Position numbers and translations under genes: made by a program. Below, piece by piece: positions 55,091 through 64,000 of a stretch of 64,000 bases of DNA. The stretch is from Petunia secreta. Lineage: Eukaryota > Streptophyta > Magnoliopsida > Solanales > Solanaceae. Location: contig JARKIP010000005.1 in assembly GCA_029990175.1 (NCBI GenBank), forward strand, positions 52,007,001-52,071,000, given 5' to 3'. The notes beneath the pieces are model-generated. The model saw only the letters and a list, made by a program, of their open reading frames with translations. It was not told where the DNA came from and made no database searches. Numbering within the stretch: position 1 is the first letter of the stretch; each line of letters starts with the position of its first letter.

Positions 55091-56460
55091 GAAAACGTTG
55101 AGGCTGATGCCTTAGCTAACCTTGGCTCTACGGCTGATACCGAAGGCAACCCCAATGAATTGGTCATGCACTTGTATGAGTCGCCACTCAATCGAGTTCG
55201 GAATGAGGTAAACAATGTCAACAACACTTGGGATTGGAGAAACAAATATTGATCCTATTTGCAGACAGGTATTCTTCCCGAAGACAAGAAAGCTGCCAGA
55301 TCCCTCAACGCTAAAGCAGCCCGATATAGCCTTATCGATGACAAACTCTATAGGTGAATGTACAACGACCATTTGGCGAAGTGTATGTGACCGGGAGAAG
55401 TAAGTTATGTGATGAGGGAAGTTCACGAAGGCGAGTGTGGCAACCACTTTGGAATCAAATCACTGGTGCAAAAGTTGATTAAAGCCAGCTACTACTGGCT
55501 GATAATGGGTATAGATGCCAAGGCATTCGTCCAAGAATGTGACAAGTGTCAACGACATGGTAACCTTATTGATCAACAAGCGGATCCTCTTGATTCGGTC
55601 ACGTCACCATGGCCATTCGTGAAATGGGGGATGTATTTGGTCGGGCTGCTCCCAACAGCGGCCGCTAGGGTAAAATTTATTTTAATTTTAATTTTAACTG
55701 ACTATTTTTCTATGTAGGTTGAAGCAGTTGCTTTAGCGAAGGCACAAGAACAAAAAGTTATTAAATTCTTCCATCAAAACATTATGTGCCATTTTGGGAT
55801 CCCGAAGGAAATTACCTGTGACAACGTCAAGCAGTTCGTTGGAAGACAAATCACAACTTTCTTCAAAACATGGGGGATCAAGCTGATTGCATCAACTCCG
55901 TATCACCCCAACGCAAACGGACAAGCCGAGTCTTCTAATAAGACAATAATTGAATATCTGAAAAGGAGGATGGATAAGTCAAAAGGCAATTGGCCAGATG
56001 AACTCCAGACACATTATGGGCTCATCGAACAATGCTGAAAAACAAGACTGTGAGACTCCGTTTTCACTTGTCTATTGAGCAGAAGCATTGATTATGTTGG
56101 AAGTTGGTGAACCAAGCCTCCGTTTTATCCATTCCACCGATGAATCAAAAAAAGAGGCCATGTTGATAGTCTTGTATTTGCTTGTAGGGAAAGGGACATG
56201 GCATTGATTGGGATACAACCACAAAAGCAAAAAGCATATTATCTCAACGAAAAGATCAGGTATCGAACTTTTAATTCAAGTGATTATGTGCTAAGGAAGA
56301 AACGACTGAAGAAGGATAAATCCGACGAAGGAAAGTTGGAGGAAACTTGGGAAGGACCTTACTGAGTCAAGGAAACGGTCGGTAAAGGATCTTATAAGCT
56401 AGAAATGCTAGATTCAAAACTGATCGAGTTCAATTAGAATATCACCTAATTGAAAAAATA
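55091..56460 (+). pseudogene. Tat integrase
   Basis: The zinc region is HEGECGNHFG ... CDKCQRHGN (55,425-55,565). The catalytic core begins in SPWPFVKWGMYLVG, where the first catalytic Asp is Tyr (relatives have D), and continues with ITCDNVKQFVGRQ (second Asp kept) and NGQAESSNKTIIEYLKRRM (Glu kept). A TAG lies at about 55,716. After 56,038 (stop) degenerate C-terminal sequence continues (RKKRLKKDKSDEGKLEETWE near 56,300) to about 56,460. The enzyme would be inactive. Confidence 0.82.
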
Positions 56461-57343
56461 ATACTTCTAAAAATGCTCGGTATTGTATAATCTTGCTTTT
56501 TACATTTATTTTTACTCCTTATTCCTATTCGGGCACACTTCGCACTCGAACACTGGGGGGATGGAAAAAGAGAAAGAATTATCACCAATCCTTGTGGACT
56601 GGGGACTGCCCAAGCACTGGGGACCGCCCCAAGATCAAGTTGGTGACTTGAAGAAATATTGGGGATTGCCCAAAAATTTCTCATCGAAGGAATCTTTCCT
56701 CTATGGATAACGAACAAACACTCATACTGGGGACTGTTCGAAGTTTAGATCAACTAAAACGTAAACGGTTTGTTAGCGGCCAAATGTTAGCATGTATATT
56801 CAGAAATGCCTCAAACGACCAAATTTTGAAATCGATCGCAAAAATAGGTCAGAAAACATGTATTATGCGCCCGATAGCGGTCGATATTACAATCAATAAA
56901 ACACACTTCTTGTCAAACACTCGACATTACTCTTTATGCTAGTTAAAATAGCTAAGTGTTTAAAATAATTTTTCGAACTTAGTGTTCGAGGAGTGCATTC
57001 ACATGAAAGTGAGACGTCACTATTCATTACGCACTGCTACATTGGGCCCCAATTACTATAATTCTTTCCTATAATGAAATGGAGACAATAAAACAACGAA
57101 TGATAGAAATCTTACTTGTCTTCTGAATAAACGATACTCGAACGGAGTAGTTGACATTTCAAAACAACAAAACATAAACTCTATCTTCGAAATTAGAACT
57201 CATAAAGAAAAAAAGAAAGAAAAATTTCATTAAACCAGTTAAACAACCTTATTGTCTTTACAAAAATGGCCGCTCTTCTCAGTCAAAAATACTAAACCAA
57301 ATAAGCTAGCTGAAATAAAGGGATCTTGGAGGAATCACTCTTC
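56461..57343 (+). other. Tat 3' untranslated region with CTGGGGACTG repeats
   Basis: At 56,600-56,745 a motif (C/T)TGGGGA(C/T)(T/C)G recurs four times. No gene is seen. Region leads to the antisense ORF. Confidence 0.5.
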
Positions 57344-57800
57344 CTATTTGTTAGACTCTTCTTCATTGGACGAGCTCAGAGGAAGACCAAGATCCTCACG
57401 AGCAAGCCTCATAGTCTAAAGGGCCTCTTCCAGCTCAGCGGCCACATTGACTGTGTGCTCAGACATCTCTTGAAGGACGTCTCAATAGGATTCAACAAGG
57501 ATCAACTCCTTGCAGCTCTCATCCTCCATCGATCTCTTTTGACCGGAAAGCTTGATCCTCAAGGCTTGGTTTTGCTTCACAAGGCTTAGGTTCCTTTCAG
57601 TCAGATCCTTGGTTTCGGCGACAAAAGCTTCTTTGTCGCCTTGAAAAACATAAAGATATTCTTTCCGCTTGGTGATCTCCAGATCCCAGTTTCCCAACTC
57701 AGACTCAAACTTGGCCTATTGCCTCCCACATCGACCTCTACGCACTCGAGCTGCTCACTCAGCACCAAAATATGCGACTCCTATTCTAATTCACGAAGTG
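57344..57800 (-). pseudogene. Tat-clade antisense ORF, copy 3 (C-terminal part)
   Basis: Minus strand, ending LGLPLSSSNEEESNK-stop at 57,344, preceded by a coiled coil (DKEAFVAETKDLTERNLSLV, KQNQALRIKLSGQKR). One in-frame stop at about 57,480. It corresponds to the C-terminal coiled coil and acidic end of aORF 1. The N-terminal half is missing; at 57,800-58,095 only anonymous sequence remains before LTR 4. Confidence 0.6.
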
Positions 57801-58095
57801 ATGCAATCCAAATTAGGATTGGAACCCAACCATCAAGAGCCAAGCAAGAAGTATTAAGAATTGTTCTATATTGTATTCCCATTAATTTAGTATACTCAAA
57901 TCACAATTTGGTGTTACGAATCAAAATTTCGAAAATCAAAAACCAAAAGTTTGAAAATTCCTTGAAAATGCTTCAAACTTAATTGAAGCTTGTTTTTGTT
58001 TGTTTGAGGTTGAAAACCATTGGAGATTGGTTAGAATAGTTGAATACACCATTGAGTATCGTTGGATTTGAGGGACCGGTTGAAAACGTTGGAGT

Positions 58096-58800
58096 TTTGC
58101 CACCATCACGTTGCTATAATCTAGCTTTGCTTTGGAGTAGATGTTCATCTTTGAGCATGAGCAATCGACTAATACAATAAGCTTTACCATTTCATTTATT
58201 ATTCTCATTATTACTTGTTTGATCATTTATGCTTATTATTCTCACTTACTGAATCTCTCTGTTGATCATTACTATAGTATCACTTGTTAAATATTCCTTG
58301 ATCATAATCATCTTCGAACACGATTATCTTAATTGATTACTGGCTAACGTATATTGTTTGTTAATGGTTGATATACGATTGATTCACCCATTAGATTGTT
58401 TCTATAGACTTAGATAATTGAATCTGAATCTTCCATTCACTCTATTTGTTTGACCCCATAAATTGTTAGCAAGTATCGTCCGTTTATTTCCTGAGCAAAT
58501 ATTTATATCGTCTCTATCGATCGAATAGCTTTAACTTGTTCGATTAACTTGATCGTTTATCTACTGCTTGTGCAATTAATCATTTATCTTGCATATTGGC
58601 TGTTTAACTTGCTGCCTATCATTTATTGCACTTACAACGTAAATTAAATACATTTATTGCCCATTTCTGTTAAGTGAAATTTAAATGATCTATTCTGTAA
58701 ACGTAAAGTCTAGCAATCTAACATCAGATTTTGATATAAAACGGTCGCATGTGGCTCAACGAAATATAAATTTAATTGTAAAACGTGAAAGCATATTTTA
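58096..58800 (+). repeat. Tat-clade LTR 4, 5'-truncated
   Basis: Aligns with 41,390-42,098 of LTR 3 (shared CTATAATCTAGCTTTG and ATTGATTACTGGCTAA). Its end at GCATATTTTA joins directly to antisense ORF sequence at 58,801, so both its outer borders are rearranged. Confidence 0.75.
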
Positions 58801-59124
58801 TGAAGATTGTTCGTCGAACACTTTTCAAATGGTCTAACTCCAACCCTAAAAATGGTGAACCCATCGTATAAAAAATCCTAGATCCGACTATGCACACAAG
58901 GCATGAAATTATAAGTAATGAGGTCGAGCACTTACGTATTCGGTTCCACATATCCGGAAGCAAGTCTTCCCCCGGAGTAGTAAGTTAGTTCATTGGGATA
59001 AAAACAAAACGTTGATCCCAACCTCGAATATCATCATCATTTTTCGAAATCAGAGCTCTTTGACCCTGTTTCTGTAAGGTGACAATCCCAGCCTTGTAAA
59101 CATGAGGGGAGTAAAGATAGAGGA
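58801..59124 (-). pseudogene. Tat-clade antisense ORF, copy 4 (fragment)
   Basis: Minus strand: LYSPHVYKAGIV, QRALISKNDDDIRGWDQRF and VFIPMN at 59,105-58,985, the conserved block also seen in aORF 2, followed by a splice-donor-like GTAAGTG near 58,936. It is cut on the right at 59,124 by insertion of a Gypsy element and on the left by LTR 4. Confidence 0.7.
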
Positions 59125-59281
59125 TGATAAGACCCAAACCCCCACAAGACACTTCACTCGGAGCCAAGCTAAGGACATCCAAGGAGTTCACCTACACTTG
59201 ATGAGGAAGGGCCTAGAAGAAGAAAGCGATTGGAAGCCGTTCCGAGTGCTCAAAGTGCAAGAGGAGCAGCCCAGTGCCTTG

Positions 59282-59420
59282 GGCGCCCCGCCTGGCATTC
59301 CAGGCGCTCCGCCTGAAGAAGACTAGGCTGAGGCGCTCCGCCCCAACTCTGGGCGCCCCGCCTAGGCCACCCCACTGATCATTTGGCCGGGCGCTCCACC
59401 ACAATCTTGGGCGCTCCGCC
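59282..59420 (+). repeat. GGCGCYCCGCC hairpin motifs in LTR (6 copies)
   Basis: Copies such as GGGCGCCCCGCCT and AGGCGCTCCGCCT are short inverted repeats (AGGCG-CTC-CGCCT). They make this a G+C island in an otherwise AT-rich LTR. Confidence 0.85.
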
Positions 59421-59539
59421 CGGAATGATGAAGGACGAGATTCCTAGTTATGTTAAGACTATTTTGACCCTACGTAGTCCTATGTTCCTAAGCCTAAGTG
59501 TGGGCATATTAGACCTTTCATATGGTGTCTAAAAACACA

Positions 59540-59549
59540 TATAAATAGC
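59540..59549 (+). promoter_or_regulatory. TATA-like box in Gypsy LTR
   Basis: ACACATATAAATAGCTAG, a good plant TATA-box match, in the LTR about 410 bp from its start. Confidence 0.5.
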
Positions 59550-59862
59550 TAGATTGCTCGTTATTTTCATTAGCTTACCTTTGATGAAAACAAACACTTG
59601 TGTTGAAGAGTTGAACTCTTATTGAATGAAAAACCTTGATTTGGGACTTGTTCTTCCTCTAGCGGATCTAGATGAATTCCAATCCCCCCCGACCATTCTA
59701 CTTGCGTGCTCACGTTAGATCGAGGGTAGTTGCCTAGCGTAGGTGTTCTTGACCTCCTCTCGGGGTGTAACGGAACAAGTTCTCCGTTGCTACTTGAGAT
59801 TTATGATCGAGATACGTCTCGTTCTTATCCTTTTTATTTTCCGCGTTTGATTCTTATCAGTT

Positions 59863-59878
59863 TGGTATCAGAGCAAGG
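59863..59878 (+). other. Gypsy primer binding site
   Basis: TGGTATCAGAGCAAGG, 3 bp after the LTR; initiator tRNA-Met type. Confidence 0.85.
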
Positions 59879-61100
59879 TTCGGGTATAGTTCCTACGAAC
59901 CCCGACCCTTGATTCTTCGTGCTTAGGTTAGTTTGTTTAGATTTCTTGTTGTTGAAGTTATTGAAAAAAGAAAATTACAAAAAAATTGAAAAATTCAAAA
60001 ATTGGTGTAACTTTTTGGTGTTTGTGATTCTTGAAGTGGGTGTTATAGTTTATCGATCCTTGTTGAAAACTTGACGATTGGGTACCAAATTTGTTGGGAT
60101 TGGATTGAATTGAAAATTGAAAACCCCAAATATTGTTAAACCTTCCCAAACCCTTGTTCTTGATGAATTTGATTGATTTTGGGTTGTGTGTTTGTGGGGT
60201 TTTGGAATTGATTATTGGGGATTGATCTCTATTGAAAACCGAACAATTTGCAACAAGAATCGTGTGATTCGGAGTTCGGTAACATAGTTTTTGAAGAATC
60301 GAAACCCACTTTTGAACCTTGAAACCCATGTTGAAACCCCAAACTTGAAAACTTTGAATCTTGTTTAAGCCTTATTTGTTGGTTGTTTGGGTGTTAAATT
60401 GATTGGGGATTGTAGGTTGTATCAAGGAGCAACTTTGGGTACCTTGGGTTTGGCCAAAACACCTTTGAATCGACCTAGAAATTGGATTGAAAACGAAGAA
60501 CACGGAGTGGAAAAACCCAGGTGTTCTTCGTCCAGGCGCTCCGCCTAAAGTTTGGGCGCCCCGCCTGACTTGTGCTTGCCCCAGGCGCTCCGCCTAAATC
60601 CCAGGCGCCCCGCCTGCCCAACCCCACTGCACCAAATTTTGGGCGCTCCGCTGCAAGCCTTGGGCTCTCCGCTTAAATCGCTGAAGGGTTGTTTTAGGGT
60701 AGTTTCTTCTAGGATTGCTTGTTCTTTGTTGCCTAATCTCTTATTAGTGCCTATCTAAGTAATCTTTCTACTTAATTAGCACTAATCTTTCATTACTTTT
60801 AGGTTGATTCGTGCATTAGTTGGAGAGTAGAATTCCAAGAAGAATCCTACACTCTTTTTGATTCAAGTCCTCACTTCAAAGTGCCTAGCTTTCATTGAGT
60901 CCTATTAACTCCACTTACCCCGGAGTGTGCTTGACTCGTGAATAGTTTGGTTGAGTTGAGGAATTGCTACTCATCTACGTGAAGCTTTGGAACCACAAGT
61001 CGAGTGAAATACCCACCGTCACTAAACGAGAGAGCCGAGTGATCTCAAGTGAGGGAGTGTGTGAGGTTGTTTACTAACGTTTGCTACTTGTGTAGGTACA
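59879..61100 (+). other. long 5' leader of Gypsy element
   Basis: No gag sequence before 61,101. At 60,534-60,672 six more copies of the LTR hairpin motif (GGCGCYCCGCC and decayed forms) occur. Other parts are AT-rich, with repeated TTGAAAACC(C) blocks at 60,060-60,350. Leaders of about 1 kb with structure are common in plant Gypsy elements. Confidence 0.6.
60534..60672 (+). repeat. GGCGCYCCGCC hairpin motifs in leader (6 copies)
   Basis: Four good copies at about 60,534, 60,553, 60,580 and 60,602 and two decayed ones near 60,639 and 60,660. Same motif as in the LTR 1.2 kb upstream. Confidence 0.85.
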
Positions 61101-62700
61101 ATGTCATCCGAAGGAGATGATTTTTGCAAAGAGTGCCCTTGCTACTATCCTCGCCAAATTGGATAGTATGAACTTGAGGATTGAAAGCCTGGAGAGGGTG
61201 AACTCTAGTGCTCTAGTAGAGCAAGGGACTTCTAATGTCCCATCGGAGAAAGGGACCCCGAGTGTCCAAGTCGAGAAAGGGACCCCGAGTGTCCAAGTTG
61301 AAGTCTCAAGTACTCCTAACTTTACCCCGGAGCAAGTTAGCCATGTCATTGAATTGCTCAATCAACAACGGGCAAAGGAGGAGTGAGAGAGACTTGATCA
61401 AGTGTTGGGCAATACCCAACGAACGGGCATTCCCCGTCTCTTGGATAACCCCCCAAGAAACATTCCACTACCAAGACCCATCCGAAATGTGCAACCTCTT
61501 GAGCAAGCCGATGAAGCTCAAGAAGGGGAGGAAGCCGATTATGGTGATGATATGTATGGGTTTGATGATCACTTTCAACCAAGGCGAGGTATGAATTGGG
61601 GTCGAAATGTGGATAGAGGTAGGGGCCGAGGTCGAGGGCCACCTATGGGTTATGTTGGAGGGAATGCTAGAAAGGAGTATGGTGTGAATGAAGATCACTA
61701 TGGGGGCCAACCGGAGCCTTTCCGTGGGGGTCGTGACAACAACAACATCAATAGTGTGAAGCTTAATCTTCCAACCTTTAAAGGGAATTGTGATCCGGCG
61801 GCTTACATTGAATGGGTGCTACACATGAAAAGATTGTTTGACACAAATGAGATGACCGATGAGAAGAAAGGTACCTATGCTATTTCATCCTTTGAATCCT
61901 ATGCATCTACTTGGTGGGAATCCGTCAAGAGATCAAGAAGGAGACCGGGAGTTCCCGTGAATGTGGGTTGGAATGACTTGAAGGGTATCATGAGTATCAA
62001 GTACATCACTCCAAGATATCGGCAAGAGCAACTCAAGAAACTTTATGAGTTGAAGCAAGGTGTCAAGACGGTGCATGAATACTTTGATGAGTTTGAAAGA
62101 ACTCGAATGGCCTTAGATATGGACACCGAAGATGAAGAGCAAGCCGTGATCCGTTTCATGAATGGTTTGAGCTATGGTATAGCTTCACAATTGAGATTGC
62201 ATGTTTATCTTTCACTTCAACAAGTCCTTGATGCCGCTATTCAAGCCGAGCAATGGCTTGAGAAAGAGAAGTCCAACCGTTACAAGAGCAACACTTCTAC
62301 TTCCATGAACAAGTCAAAGGATTGGAAAAATCCTACTCCCAATGCAAAATTCACAAATGCAAGTGGCCCTAGTGGAGCAAGTACTAGCAAAGACGTGAAG
62401 AAGCCGTTTGAGAAGTACACACCTAATGTGGGAGGTAATTCTAAAACTCAATTGAATACTCCTACTTCTTCTTCCATTCAATGTCACAAATGCAAGGGGT
62501 ATGGACACTTTGCAAAGGAGTGTCCTACGAAGAGGACCATGGTTCTTGTTGGTGAAAATGCATATGAACAAGAGAGTGAACCGGAGGATGATGAGGGAGT
62601 AGAGGGAGATGAGGGAGTTGAGGAGGATGATCAAGATGACACGGTGGAGGATGAGGAACCTCATACTTTTCTAGTAGTGAGGAGGAGCTTAGGAGCTATG
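61101..62700 (+). pseudogene. Gypsy gag
   Basis: An ATG at 61,101 (MSSEGDD) and another at 61,117 in a different frame; the long gag frame follows the second, so a one-base change near the start is likely. N-terminal coiled coil with ILAKLDSMNLRIESLERVNS and a repeated EKGTPSVQVEKGTPSVQVE. One TGA at 61,384-61,386 (GAGGAGTGAGAG, consistent with CGA to TGA). Then an RG-rich stretch (DRGRGRGRGPPMGY), the gag core (TYAISSFESYASTWWESVKR; LYELKQGVKTVHEYFDEFER; AVIRFMNGLSYGIA) and the zinc knuckle CHKCKGYGHFAKEC at 62,491, then an acidic linker. In the family it builds the particle and binds RNA. Confidence 0.88.
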
Positions 62701-63035
62701 ATTGTGGAGGATGGTGAAACCTTGCAAAGAGAAAACCTTTTCCATGCTAGGTGTCGTGTTAAGGGTGTTGTATGCTCTATGATCATTGACTCCGGGAGTT
62801 GTGCTAATGTTGTGAGTCAATCTCTTATAACCTAATTGAAGTTGCCTACCGTGAAGCATCCCAAGCCATATCGATTGCAATGGCTTAGTGAATGTGGGGA
62901 GCTAAAGGTAGTGAAGCAAGCAATGATCAAGTTCAAAATGGGTAGTTATGTTGATGAACACTTTTTCGACGTCGTGCCCATGCAAGCTTGCCACTTCTCT
63001 TTGGAAGGCCTTGGCAAGTTGATCGACAAGCGGTT
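62701..63035 (+). pseudogene. Gypsy protease
   Basis: Active-site block SMIIDSGSCANVVS (DSG) at about 62,777. A TAA at 62,833-62,835 follows, then TVKHPKPYRLQWL and DVVPMQACHFSLEG; a one-base loss near 62,998 shifts into the RT frame, where GRPWQVDRQAVHDGR is read. Thus two lesions separate protease from RT. Confidence 0.82.
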
Positions 63036-64000
63036 CATGATGGGCGTGTCAACACTTACACGCTCCAACATGAAGGAAGGAAATTTGTGTTGAAGCCCCT
63101 AACTCCCAAACAAGTGAGTGATGACTACAATAGGATGAGGGAGTTGAGGGAGGTGGCAAAGGCCAAGTCAATCATTGAGACTAGCCCTTTGTCCAAAAGC
63201 ATGGTGGCAATCCCACCTTCTTCTTCTACCGGTGGCATTTGTGCCATGATGCAACCGGGCGAGATCCTAAAAGGAAATGATGGCACAAAGTTTCTCCTAT
63301 GCCTAGTGCACAAAGGTATGATCCTTAACTCTAATTGTGAATTTTCTTCTAACCCTTTGCCTAGTGTGTTTGAGAATGTCTTGAAGGATTTTGGGGACAT
63401 GTTCCCGGATGAGATGCCGGATGGATTGCCTCCTTTGAGGGGTATTGAACATCAAATAGACTTTGTCCCGGGATCTCAAATCCCAAACAAGCCGGCCTAT
63501 AGGAGCAATCCGGAAGATACAAGAGAATTGCAAAAGCAAGTTGATGAATTGCTCACTAAGGGCTTGGTGAGGGAGAGCTTGAGTCCTTGTGCCGTGCCCG
63601 TGATCCTTGTTCCCAAAAAGGACGGCACTTGGAGGATGTGTGTTGATTGTCGGGCCGTGAACAAAATAACAGTAAAGTACCGTCATCCCATTCCCCGACT
63701 TGATGATATGTTAGATGAATTGAGCGGTTCATGTGTGTTTAGCAAAATTGACCTTAGGTCCGGCTACCATCAAATCCGGATGAAACCGGGTGATGAATGG
63801 AAAACCACGTTCAAGACCAAGTTTGGTCTCTATGAATGGTTGGTGATGCCCTTTGGGCTCTCCAATGCACCTAGCACCTTTATGAGGCTAATGAATCATG
63901 TTCTAAAGCCATTCATCAACAAGTTTGTGGTCGTCTACTTTGACGATATATTGATCTATAACAAATCAATAGGCGACCATGTTGATCACCTTAGGCACGT
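63000..64000 (+). CDS. Gypsy reverse transcriptase (open to window edge)
   Basis: Open frame without stops from about 63,000 to the end. Order: GRPWQVDRQAVHDGRVNTYT, a linker with SPLSKSMVAIPPSSS, DMFPDEMPDGLPPLRGIEH, then RT proper: KQVDELLTKGLVRESLSPCA, VPKKDGTWRMCVDCRAVNKI, FSKIDLRSGYHQIRM (catalytic Asp), FKTKFGLYEWLVMPFGLSNA and the YFDDIL motif near 63,942 (YVDD/YIDD are commoner forms). It synthesises cDNA in active relatives. RNase H, integrase and 3' LTR lie beyond the window. Confidence 0.9.

Larger units (their letters stand above)
40983..58800 (+). mobile_element. Tat-clade Ty3/Gypsy element (Retand-like), split by Sirevirus 2
   Basis: LTR 3 (40,983-42,110), primer site TGGCGCCCACCGTGGGGCC, gag start at 42,194, then Sirevirus 2 (42,491-51,488), gag remainder, protease, RT, two RNase H domains, integrase, 3' region with antisense ORF 3, and a 5'-truncated LTR 4 (58,096-58,800). 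The second, archaeal-type RNase H after the usual one is diagnostic of the Tat clade. LTR 3 has a purine tract on its left and a primer site on its right, so it is shared between two element bodies, as after recombination between LTRs. Coding regions are heavily mutated. Confidence 0.8.
59125..59859 (+). repeat. Gypsy 5' LTR (735 bp)
   Basis: Ends are perfect inverted TGATAAG / CTTATCA. Contains six GGCGC(C/T)CCGCC-type motifs at 59,282-59,420 and a TATATAAATAG-like box at 59,538. Confidence 0.88.
59125..64000 (+). mobile_element. Ty3/Gypsy element, partial (5' LTR to RT)
   Basis: 5' LTR 59,125-59,859 (TGATAAGACCC ... GATTCTTATCA), primer site TGGTATCAGAGCAAGG, 1.2-kb leader, gag with one zinc knuckle, protease and RT; the element runs past the window edge. 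Gag and RT style and the initiator tRNA-Met primer fit chromovirus-type Gypsy elements, though the chromodomain and integrase lie outside the window, so this is inference. It inserted into a Tat antisense ORF at 59,124. It is the best preserved element here, with one stop and two small shifts in about 2.9 kb of coding sequence. Confidence 0.85.

Noticed and set aside
59863..59878. tRNA gene signals at the TGGTATCAGAGC sites
   Set aside because: They are primer binding sites next to LTRs; no cloverleaf surrounds them.

Overview
This window is plant nuclear DNA made almost entirely of nested, mostly broken LTR retrotransposons. I found no host protein-coding gene and no RNA gene that I can support. 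The families present are Sirevirus-type Copia elements with a third ORF after pol, Tat-clade Ty3/Gypsy elements with a second RNase H and an antisense ORF, an Ogre-like element with 2.7-kb LTRs and a tRNA-Arg-like primer site, and a Gypsy element primed by initiator tRNA-Met. Together they point to intergenic heterochromatin of a eudicot. Solanaceae is my best guess; that is inference from repeat style, not a database match.

Layout, left half. Positions 1-575 hold a Gypsy RNase H scrap (minus) abutting a Copia RNase H scrap (plus). A small Copia element on the minus strand runs from 923 to 14,167. It is split in its gag by a terminal-inverted-repeat (MITE-like) element (2,477-13,775), which is itself split by a complete but coding-free Ogre-like element (3,061-13,708, TSD CTTAT on both sides). 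Next come anonymous flank and an LTR of a Sirevirus. The block from the Ogre 3' end to inside this Sirevirus LTR is tandemly duplicated (10,424-16,094 and 16,095-21,470), with both breakpoints readable to the base. The full minus-strand Sirevirus occupies 20,773-31,828 (TSD ACTAC). A 470-bp patch copied from the first Copia locus lies inside its reverse transcriptase.

Middle. After 1.6 kb of anonymous AT-rich DNA, positions 33,429-34,702 hold a strange 1.27-kb block between 14-bp direct repeats. It contains a polypyrimidine tract, an array of GTGTACACAT palindromes and a G-rich tract with G-quadruplex potential.

Right half. Positions 35,183-59,124 form a mosaic of Tat-clade Gypsy pieces: antisense ORFs with apparent spliceosomal introns, four LTR pieces, and one element with a primer site, split gag, protease, RT, two RNase H domains and integrase. 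A plus-strand Sirevirus (42,491-51,488) with a 5'-truncated LTR sits in the Tat gag. At 59,125 a different Gypsy element begins (LTR, primer site, 1.2-kb leader, gag with one stop, open RT) and runs off the window. It looks like the best preserved element here.

The coding regions serve only retrotransposition: Gag makes the particle, protease cuts it, RT/RNase H copy RNA to DNA, integrase inserts it. Almost all frames carry stops, shifts or deletions. The most interesting signals are nucleotide-level: a palindromic 11-mer scattered through gag, pol, ORF3 and LTRs of the second Sirevirus in more than one reading frame, hairpin-based tandem arrays, a hairpin with a compensatory change, and an ORF inside an Ogre LTR that resembles a captured gene exon.
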